A stretch of DNA of 64,000 nucleotides, from NCBI GenBank assembly GCA_033675265.1, contig JAUJYZ010001347.1:124001-188000 (forward strand), read 5' to 3'. The position numbers and the translations under genes are program-made. Shown here one piece after another: positions 56,072-64,000 of the stretch. Each line of letters opens with the position of its first letter. Position 1 is the stretch's first letter. Source of the stretch: Actinostola sp. cb2023. Lineage: Eukaryota; Cnidaria; Anthozoa; Actiniaria; Actinostolidae. The notes beneath the pieces were generated by a model. It did no database searches. It saw nothing but the letters and a program-made list of their open reading frames with translations, and was not told where the DNA came from.

Positions 56072-56201
56072 TTAAAAACCATTAGAAAGGTCATGGTTCG
56101 CCAGTTATTTTAGTGGGGTTGGTGCTTGGTATGTTTGGAGTCGGAGGTTCCATGGTAACCTAACCACAGAGTCCTCTTCCAAGCACCTTGGTAGATCTTT
56201 G

Positions 56202-56716
56202 GTGGTGAGCTGTGGCCCGGTTGCCATGGTTACCTCCTTTGGAAGGGCGTGGTCAGGCGTGACCAGCTACTGCCCCGGTATCCAACCCCAAACTTATCAT
56301 TGACGATGAGTTTTAAATGTGGCTGAATGTAATTTAGGCTAAGTTAAAACCGAGTCAAGCTGGTCCAGCGGTATCTCCAAGTAATGCTGATTCCGATCCT
56401 CGGGGGACCACTCATGGGCTTAGGGCCTACTGGCAGAGTTTGCAGTTCGGGCTTTTAGCGTAGTGCTAGCTTTGGCTTCGTTGCTATCGTTCTTTTTGCT
56501 CCCACCCACCCGTGCCTCGGGATTGGGTAGGAATGCCGCCAGATGAGCAATAGGTGAGTATATATTCCACTGAGTGGATCAGTGTGACGGGTACCGGACG
56601 CAGTGGTGAGCTGTGGCCCGGTTGCCATGGTTACCTCCTTTGGAAGGGCGTGGTCAGGCGTGACCAGCTACTGCCCCGGTATCCAACCCCAAACTTATCA
56701 TTGACGATGAGTTTTA
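56202..56716 (+). repeat. Repeats B1-A2-spacer-B2 of the Ngaro-like element
   Basis: B1 56202-56315, A2 56318-56500, a ~100-bp unique spacer (CCCACCCACCCGTGCCTCGG to GGGTACCGGACGCA), then B2 56603-56716. B1 and B2 are essentially identical. Confidence 0.9.
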
Positions 56717-57339
56717 ATCCCTCATGAGAATAGCAAGACAATTGGTGCCGGCTAATTTTCTAACAAAAGAAAATGGGCAAGGCATTCTGGTACTTGTAGT
56801 ATATGACGCCATCATGCAAGTCGCCTATTAAACAACCCTGCTGACGAGGTTGCCAACATAACGTCTATGAGAATGGTCCATTTTATTCATATTCAAAATA
56901 TCAGTATTTGAGTCGTGGGTTGAAATCCCATTCCGTGATTGTTTAACTCTGCTGTTTTGGTTCATATGTCCTTTTCTTTTTACTAGAATTCCTTAACTAT
57001 GGTATTGGGCTACCTGTGGCGTTTTGTTGAAGACTTTACGTGACGTCAGTGATTCAGTGACAGGATTAAAGTACAAGCTGCTTTGTAACCATGTGAGTAT
57101 GTACGTGTTGTGTATTACAGCTGGCAACCGTTGCGTGTTCACGTGTTTACAATATGATAACCAACACTACAATACTTGAACACAATGATTCTACTTGACA
57201 AATAATCAACGTTATCTAAAGAATCAGACAAACCTCATGCTACAATATGAAAGAATCTTTTGTTGATTGGTCTTTTACTAAGGGTGAGGCCACAGTCTCA
57301 GAAATACTCAAGTTTTGCTCAGCCTTAGCCTCAGCATTT

Positions 57340-58290
57340 GGCCTAAAATTTAGTAGTTAACTGACAAATGACTCAGAAATTAGTAGTTTACTGACAATTG
57401 AAAAATTAACAGTTAACTGACATTTTATTATTTTAGTTTAAAATTGTTGTTGCCATCGTTCTTAGAACTGATGATCATTTTCTAAACAGTGATCTAAAGG
57501 CTTATTTAGACTTTGTATTCAATGTCACGCTATCTAAGGTCATCTAAGCTTGTAATCTCTTAAGACCTGGTGGAATATTGACACATTTTTGTGTCTATTA
57601 TTAATGTAACCTGAGCTGATGAACAGTTCGCTCTTGACCAGGCTACTCTTGACTCGGCCTCGAGTGGTATTGTCAAAGTTATTTTGAGCTTCTATAGAAT
57701 TAGTGATGATGGGTCCACGTTCGAGCGTCACAGAGGCCTTCGGCCTGGGCACGAGTAATAAAACAAAGCAGAATGGTGCATGTATACTGCATGTCACTTG
57801 ATTGAATCTGATAGTAGACTTCTCGGCGAAGCTCATTGACATGACATTGATTCATGATCCGCCATCTTGAAGCACTGACAGTCATTTCACTGACAGTCAT
57901 TTCATTTCATGTCCAATAAACTCAACATTTTACTGAAAATTGAGTTTTGTTGTGTTAATAAAACAACTCCAGATCTCTAAAAATTGCATTTTAGAGCTTG
58001 TAGATTTCAAAATTTTCAGGGGGGCATGCCCCCACACCCCCCTAGTACTTCGCGGTTTCGCCGCTCATACAACACAACCCCCTGTTTGACAAAAACCTGG
58101 ATCCGCCCCTGCTTATAAAGGTCAGTGAGTGATATTTAATGGTTTTATTACTTATTGTTTGATAATTAGTACTTCCCTTCCTATAATATCTATCATTTAT
58201 AAAACGAAAGTTAATAATTAATTAAAATTAGACAAATTAGTAGTTAACTGACAATTGGCCTAAAATTTAGTAGTTTACTGACAATCGCAT
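57340..58290. other. Repeat-rich intergenic DNA
   Basis: TTAGTAGTTAACTGACAA words recur at 57353-57425 and 58230-58285. At about 58010-58110 is a GGGGGCATGCCCCCACACCC segment ending CCTGGATCCGCCCCTGC, whose end resembles hAT-type termini (CAGGGGCGGATCCAGG in reverse). The partner end was not found. No gene was seen. Confidence 0.4.
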
Positions 58291-58334
58291 ACCCCCATCC
58301 ATACCCTCTTATTGTCCAATTTAACACCTTTCGC

Positions 58335-58425
58335 GTCTTCGTAGGTATTTGTGAATTGAAGCTAACACTGAGCATATGCATCTTTTGTCAAGGAGTACAA
58401 AGGTGTCTAAACAACTCGAAACCGG
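58335..58425. repeat. MITE family K, partial copy
   Basis: GTAGGTATTTGTGAATTGA, TTTTGTCAAGGAGTACAAAG and CTAAACAACTCGAAACCGG match the right half of the 59882 element. Confidence 0.6.
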
Positions 58426-58819
58426 TGTATTAATGAGAGCAAGAAGACAGGTGGTTACTTCCACCTACTCAAGACAAACATGGTGTCAACAACATCATCT
58501 GTTGTTTATCAACGAAAACATCGTTAACATCTCATAAACTTACAATCATTGGACTAGTTGTACAAGTTGGAACTTTTCTAGTTCACGACTTTTAAAGTTT
58601 TCAGCGATGTACAAGTTGACATGTCATCAGTTAGTTCTACGCATGCGTGCTAACATTACAACTGGAAATCACTGTAGTTATCAGTAGTCACTTGTAAGAT
58701 CACACGGTGTTAGCCTACCGTTTACATGATCAAGTATTTATTATCCAAACTACGTGTTGGAAGTGTTTCTACTAACATTACGTGATGCGATTAGAGACTT
58801 AATTCATCGACTATTTAAC

Positions 58820-58995
58820 TATTAGTAGAAACCAACTAGCATACTATCACGAATCCTGCAGTCGGATTGGCTAACGTACTCACTATCTATTGAGTGATAG
58901 ATAGTGAGTAGCGAAATAGCTACGCGTCTCGTTGACTATTGCCTCCTAGAAAACTCGAACTCGTAGTCTAATTGTTAAATAGTACAACGTGATGG
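58820..58995. repeat. MITE family J, copy 2
   Basis: TAGTAGAAACCAACTAGCAT and CTCACTATCTATTGAGTGAT match the 39105 element. The right part includes GTCTAATTGTTAAAT. Confidence 0.7.
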
Positions 58996-59396
58996 CGATG
59001 AAGCGAGACACGTATCCAGGCAAAGGAATGTAGCGTTTGGTAATTGTACAGGTGGTTGTATTTATCGCTATGATTTTAATTGATATTTATATACCGCAAA
59101 TGTGACTTGTTTATCATGAACTTTCTAAAATAATCTATATCTTATTCAGCATAGAGACACGATATCAGCGCACTACAAGAACGCTTTTATCATTCATTGC
59201 ACTTTTTCAACCCGTTTAAGTCGACAAACCCAATGACGTGTAAACTCAAACCATAATAATCTCTAACACAGGGTTCCCAACAATCTACAAGGAGGTATTT
59301 TCTCAGCTAAGCTTATTTTTAATAAATGACTCTACTGAACGTCTACTACTTTATGTACAATAATATTTGCCGTTTACTTCAATCACAAATACTAAT

Positions 59397-59568
59397 AGGC
59401 GACTTGCATGATGACGTTGTTTTACTACAAGTACCAGAATGCTTTGGGGATTTTTATTCCCTCATGAGAATAGCAAGACAATTGGTGCTAATTATCTAAC
59501 AAAAGAAAATGGGCAAAGCATTCTGGTACTTGTAGTATATGACGCCATCATGCAAGTCGCCTATTACT
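59397..59568. repeat. MITE family I, copy 3 (uninterrupted)
   Basis: TAGGCGACTTGCATGATGAC and CATCATGCAAGTCGCCTATT are inverted ends; TACTACAAGTACCAGAATGC and GCATTCTGGTACTTGTAGTA are inner arms. It serves as the empty-site reference for the Ngaro-like insertion. Confidence 0.85.
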
Positions 59569-59573
59569 ATATG

Positions 59574-60133
59574 TTATATAGCTAATTGCATAATCGTTGT
59601 CAGGTTGAAAATCATAGATCATAGACTCTAGATCTATGATTTTCAACCTGACAACGATTATGCAAGAATGGATGGGAAATCAGTTCATGAGCCACATTAC
59701 ATGCAGATATATTCAATGTTCTCGTAGTTTTGAAGGTATATGAGCTATTTAACTAAGATCCTACAAGTCTGGATAAAAAGGTCGATGATTTGACGATGTT
59801 ATTTGAGAGTTTTAATTTCCCAGAATTCCTTGTGGTCATAGCTTTCATGATTTTCGACCCGACAACGATTATGCAATACTCCCGTTTCGAGTTTGTTTAG
59901 ACACCGCTGTACTCCTTGACAAAAGACGCGTTTGCTCAGGCTTAGCCTCAATCCAGGGAATAACCCGTGCAATTAAAAATGGTTTCTATTGTTGAATGTC
60001 AACACTTTTTCGCGTTCTCGTCGGTATTTGTGAATAATTTACACTGAATTGAGGCTTAGCCTGAGCAAATGCGTCTTTTGTCAAGGACAGCGGTCATCGC
60101 TTAACAACTCGAAACTGGAGTATTAGCTATATA
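59574..60133. repeat. MITE family E, copy 2, carrying a nested MITE K
   Basis: It starts TATATAGCTAATTGCATAAT, has an extra hairpin around GATTTTCAACCTGACAACGA, and then matches the 7021 interior. Its right end GATTATGCAA is separated from TTAGCTATATA by family K at 59882-60122. Confidence 0.75.
59882..60122. repeat. MITE family K, intact copy nested in family E
   Basis: CCCGTTTCGAGTTTGTTTAG and TTAACAACTCGAAACTGG are inverted. Inner arms TGACAAAAGACGCGTTTGCT and AGCAAATGCGTCTTTTGTCA continue the fold. TA borders both sides. Confidence 0.8.
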
Positions 60134-60169
60134 CCCGGTCTTACTATATGCTATATACCCGGCCTGTGG

Positions 60170-60405
60170 CGAATACATTGGAAGACTGGGTACGAGTGTT
60201 ATAACCATTGACACAGCAGTTCCTAAATGTTGACTATATTATCTCCAATTTATAAACTGTATAACCTATCCAATGTGCTGGAGAAAGAACGTTGAATCCA
60301 TCCAAGTGATATTTCCACTAGTCTTTCATCGAGGGCAAATACTTCGAAAAACTTGTAACTAATTCAGCCAATCAAAACACTCGAACCCAGTCTTCCAATC
60401 ATGTG
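60170..60405. repeat. Inverted-repeat MITE
   Basis: TTGGAAGACTGGGTACGAGT and ACTCGAACCCAGTCTTCCAA are inverted ends. The same left end appears at about 50397-50432. Confidence 0.65.
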
Positions 60406-60601
60406 ATAGTTCTTCAGCATTACAATATATATCAGTCAATGTTATTGGTATTAAACTGATGTATGATAATCAAATCAAATATAAATTAATTTGCTAAATA
60501 ATGTTAACGGTATATTAAATGTATGATTAACTCAACTTAAAAAGAATTTAATTAATGAATGTTAACAATATTAAATGTACGATCAAAAACTAACAACACT
60601 A

Positions 60602-60745
60602 GAGTCGGAATCGGAGTCGGAAGCGTAAGGAGCGATTCCGATTCCGATTCCGATTCCGATTCCGATTCCGATTCCGAATCCGATTCCGAATCCGAATCCG
60701 ATTCCGATTCCGATTCGATTCGATTTCCGATATTCGATTTGATTC
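60602..60745. repeat. (ATTCCG)n-type microsatellite
   Basis: GAGTCGGAATCGGAGTCGGA on the left is followed by (TTCCGA)n units with variants. The left and right parts are complementary, so it can fold. The repeat ORF of S-D residues is an artefact. Confidence 0.85.
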
Positions 60746-61296
60746 AGATTCCGACGCTATTGTTGTTTCACCTTTATACCTGGTATTTGTTGTTTCTTTT
60801 ATTCGATCTTTTTAATCTCTGCTTTTTTTTGTTATAAGACATGTGGACTAGTGGCACTGTTCAAGCAAGCAGGCCTTATGATTATAAAATATAAAAATAG
60901 CTGTGCTTTGCTACAAAATGAACGACGCTGAGTTATACCTAGGACCAGCTAGCTATATATACAAATTGCTTCTTTGATCTACAAAATATTAATCACGTCT
61001 AAATTTAGTCTCAACCGATCTGTATCATCGATTACGTCATAATGGACGTGTTGAGACACGCCCTTTTTCCAATGACGGTAGGAGCGTTTTGTAAGGTTCA
61101 TTTCTGATCTGAGAATCAGTTGTTGTTATGCATTCTGCTTCTTTGGGATGATTTCATCAGATAGCTAGTAAAACAGAAAAGAGAACTTATTACAATGCTT
61201 ACAATGCTTAAACAAAACCATCGCATGTTATTTCTGGTCCCAGAAACGCATGCAAAGTGAAACAATTAAAAGTACTTGTGTATTAAAATGTTGTTA

Positions 61297-61374
61297 TGAC
61301 GTCATATATTTGGTGACGTCGTATAATTTTTGACGTCATATATTTTGATGACGTTATATATTTTGATGACGTCA
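61297..61374. promoter_or_regulatory. Phased array of five CRE-like sites
   Basis: TGACGTCA at 61297, TGACGTCG at 61314, TGACGTCA at 61331, TGACGTTA at 61349 and TGACGTCA at 61367. Starts are spaced 17, 17, 18 and 18 bp and separated by TATATTTTGA-type spacers. It may be a degenerate tandem repeat or a dense bZIP platform. No gene start is recognised beside it. Confidence 0.6.
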
Positions 61375-61544
61375 CATTTTGATATGCCGGCTCACCATTT
61401 CAAGCAGGTTCCAGTTTGAGTTCCTTTGTTTTGTTTTTGTTTTGATTCTTGCATTCTTCGAAGCTCCTTTAGAAGGGTTCTGAATGTATAAATTAACAGC
61501 TGTTTCAATTAACATTGTCGATAAACAACTCAAGCTTTCGCGCC

Positions 61545-61741
61545 TATTATTATTATTATTCATTATTATTATTATTTATTATAGTAATGGGCTCCTGTAT
61601 TTATTGATTATTATTGATTTATTATTATTGATTTATTGATTATTATTTATTTGATTATTATTTATTATTATCATTATCATTATTATTATTATTCTTTATA
61701 ATTTTTTTATTATTATTCATTATGATTGTTATTATTATTTA

Positions 61742-61805
<64 letters not shown>
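61545..61805. repeat. (ATT)n microsatellite
   Basis: An interrupted ATT/TTATTG stretch, pure for about 60 bp at 61745-61805. Confidence 0.9.
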
Positions 61806-61900
61806 CGAACATATATTAGTAGTGTTATAATAGAGGCATCATACTGTTGCCAGTCGTTGAACGCCGGTTACCTTAAACTGTCACAAACGAACCCCCTTCA

Positions 61901-62075
61901 GGGCCGTACACAGCACAGGGGCAGAGGGGGGGGGGGGGGGGCAGTTGCCCCTCCCCCTTCCCCTAGCAAGGCGAAAAATATACCAACAAGTACTGAGAAC
62001 TGTACTATTTTCATTTATTTTTTGCTTTTAAATACGTACTGCCCTCCTTCAATTTTGGGTTATGTACGGCCCTGC
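61901..62075. repeat. MITE with GGGCCGTACA ends
   Basis: CAGGGCCGTACACAGC on the left and ATGTACGGCCCTG on the right are inverted. A ~15-G run is at 61927-61941. Confidence 0.65.
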
Positions 62076-62439
62076 CCTTACCAACCCCCTAATGAGGCAA
62101 CCCACGCCTTCTAGCTAGTTTAAAGTGCTTGAGAGTCTTTTGCGCAAACCTGACTGTGTTGTTGAGAGATGTGACTTGTTCGTTGAGAATACTGTTTTCA
62201 GAAGAGCAAGAAACTACTCTGTAAAAGAATTAAACGAGTTAAGTCGGTGCCACTCAAAACTCTCCAAATCAAGCGGGAAGTATCTCACTTTTTCTCTAAA
62301 TTTTCTAAGTATTCTTTCTTCTTTCGGCGACTTTCTTGTGCTGACAGCTGCAATCATAATCAAGAGGGCAAATGATTATTGAACAACCGGAAACCAAAAT
62401 AGTGGGAATTAATAAATGGTTAAAAGTAAGTGCAACAAC

Positions 62440-63890
62440 AATATTATTATTTAGCATAATTACGTACGCAGGTGAATAATGGGCTCCTGGTCATATTTAA
62501 CAATTAATAAATACAATTAGTATAATTACGCAGGTGAATATATACATACGCGCGCTTTGATTGGTCAAGAATTACGTCATATTTAACAATTAATAAATAC
62601 AATTAGCATATTTACGCAGGTGAATATATATATACGCGCGCTTTGATTGGTCAAGTATTACGTCATATTTAACAATTAATAAATACAATTAGTATAATTA
62701 CGCAGGTGAATATATAGATACGCGCGCTTTGATTGGTCAAGAATTACGTCATATTTAACAATTAATAAATACAATTAGTATAATTACGCAGGTGAATATA
62801 TATATACGCGCGCTTTGATTGGTCAAGAATTACGTCATATTTAACAATTAATAAATACAATTAGTATAACTACACAGGTGAATATATAGATACGCGCGCT
62901 TTGATTGGTCAAGAATTACGTCATATTTAACAATTAATAAATACAATTAGCATAATTACGCAGGTGAATATATACATACGCGCGCTGTGATTGGTCAAGA
63001 ATTACGTCATATTTAACAATTAATAAATACAATTAGCATATTTACGCAGGTGAATATATACATACGCGCGCTTTGATTGGTCAAGAATTACGTCATATTT
63101 AACAATTAATAAATACAATTAGCATATTTACGCAGGTGAATATATATATACGCGCGCTTTGATTGGTCAAGTATTACGTCATGTTTAACAATTAATAAAT
63201 ACAATTAGTATAATTACGCAGGTGAATATATAGATACGCGCGCTTTGATTGGTCAAGAATTACGTCATATTTAACAATTAATAAATACAATTAGTATAAT
63301 TACGCAGGTGAATATATAGATACGCGCGCTTTGATTGGTCAAGAATTACGTCATATTTTAACAATTAATAAATACAATTAGCATATTTACGCAGGTGAAT
63401 ATATATATACGCGCGCTTTGATTGGTCAAGAATTACGTCATATTTAACAATTAATAAATACAATTAGCATATTTACGCAGGTGAATATATACATACGCGC
63501 GCTTTGATTGGTCAAGAATTACGTCATATTTAACAATTAATAAATACAATTAGTATAATTACGCAGGTGAATATATAGATACGCGCGCTTTGATTGGTCA
63601 AGAATTACGTCATATTTAACAATTAATAAATACAATTAGCATATTTACGCAGGTGAATATATATATACGCGCGCTTTGATTGGTCAAGAATTACGTCATA
63701 TTTAACAATTAATAAATACAATTAGCATAATTACGCAGATACGATGAATATAAAAATACGCGCGCTTTGATTGGTCAAGAATTACGTCATATTTAACAAT
63801 TAATAAATACAATTAGCATAATTACAGATACGATGAATATAAAAATACGCGCGCTTTGATTGGTCAATAGTCGCGGTGCATGAATATGAA
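62440..63890. repeat. 87-bp satellite with CCAAT and CRE-like motifs (~16 units)
   Basis: The unit reads ACGCAGGTGAATATATA, ATACGCGCGCTTTGATTGGT, CAAGAATTACGTCATATTTA and ACAATTAATAAATACAATTA. Units are nearly identical apart from GATA/TATA/CATA and GTATAA/GCATAT swaps; the first unit is shortened and the last two are altered. Each carries ATTGG (inverted CCAAT) eight to nine bases before TTACGTCA. The final unit ends TTGATTGGTCAATAGTCGCG, like the reverse of the 18317 repeat. The sequence after 63890 (to 64000) has no recognised feature. Confidence 0.95.
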
Positions 63891-64000
63891 AAAGTTATCT
63901 ACGAAAATGGCCGTGTGTCGCTTTATCGATGTTTCGCACGAATACAAAGGAAACTGCATTTCTTAAAAATACAAATAGAGAAACAAAATCCGGTTTGAAG

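Larger units (their letters stand above)
50526..56717 (+). mobile_element. Ngaro-like tyrosine-recombinase retrotransposon with split direct repeats
   Basis: The ends follow the split-direct-repeat order A1...B1-A2...B2. A1 is 50527-50713 and A2 is 56318-56500; both start TGTGGCTGAATGTA and end CTATCGTTCTTTTTGCT. B1 is 56202-56315 and B2 is 56603-56716; both start GTGGTGAGCTGTGGCCCGGT and end TTGACGATGAGTTTTA. Three ORFs lie in gag, RT/RNase H, tyrosine-recombinase order. No methyltransferase ORF was seen, which favours Ngaro over PAT or DIRS. There is no target duplication at the MITE junction, as expected for integration by tyrosine recombinase. The copies of A and B are nearly identical, so the insertion is young. 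Confidence 0.92.
50444..56828. repeat. MITE family I, copy 2, split by a retrotransposon
   Basis: The left part at 50444-50525 has GGCGACTTGCATGATGACGT and TTGGGAATTTTCTTTCTTAT. The right part at 56718-56828 has CCCTCATGAGAATAGCAAGA, AAAGAAAATGGGCAAGGCAT and CATCATGCAAGTCGCCTATT. Joining the two reproduces the uninterrupted copies at 37332 and 59397, so the 6.2-kb element between them is a clean insertion. Confidence 0.85.

Noticed and set aside
62125..62382. 85-aa ORF with a hydrophobic C terminus
   Set aside because: No similarity recognised, and it sits between a MITE and a satellite; it could be a decayed exon but cannot be supported.
62440..63890. CRISPR-like regular repeats
   Set aside because: The genome is eukaryotic and the units are contiguous satellite copies with no unique spacers.

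Overview
This window is eukaryotic nuclear DNA from an animal, most likely an early-branching or other marine invertebrate; a sponge or cnidarian fits best, but the sequence alone does not decide. The evidence is four spliced or intronless genes with GT-AG introns and consistent phases. They include a Wee1-type kinase, a CREB3-like membrane-tethered bZIP factor (a metazoan family) and an SLC32-like transporter. The DNA is AT-rich and unusually dense in palindromic MITEs, minisatellites and satellites.

Layout. 1-2225: two small MITEs and a 1.7-kb foldback transposon. 2226-12886 (+): 3' part of a Wee1-like kinase gene, 13 exons in the window, with introns packed with MITEs and one Pax-like (paired-domain) transposase fossil. 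12887-15964: MITEs and a 0.95-kb TIR element. 15965-17288 (-): a single-exon SLC32/VIAAT-like transporter broken by one frameshift. 17289-21540: inverted-repeat elements. 21556-26800 (+): three perfect CRE sites, then a nine-exon gene for an unrecognised 441-aa protein that includes a 26-nt microexon. 26801-30635: mostly featureless intergenic DNA. 30636-40073 (+): a complete 11-exon CREB3-like gene (502 aa), with tandem repeats expanded inside its introns. 40074-44393: a 1.8-kb 22-bp minisatellite and a tRNA-derived SINE. 44394-45026 (+): a 210-aa orphan ORF, convergent with a three-exon gene (45102-48649, -) that encodes an unusual RING + ubiquitin-like + TerD protein. 48650-50443: repeats. 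50444-56828: an Ngaro-like tyrosine-recombinase retrotransposon (gag, RT/RNase H, recombinase, split direct repeats) inserted in a MITE. 56829-64000: nested MITEs, microsatellites, a phased array of CRE-like sites and a 1.4-kb 87-bp satellite with CCAAT and CRE-like motifs.

The genes do not form a pathway. Two themes recur. (1) CRE-type TGACGT motifs appear in a gene promoter, in a phased array and in a satellite family, in a locus that also encodes a CREB3-like factor. (2) Tandem duplications begin at 5' splice sites in three introns of the CREB3-like gene. All assignments come from reading the sequence; no database search was run.
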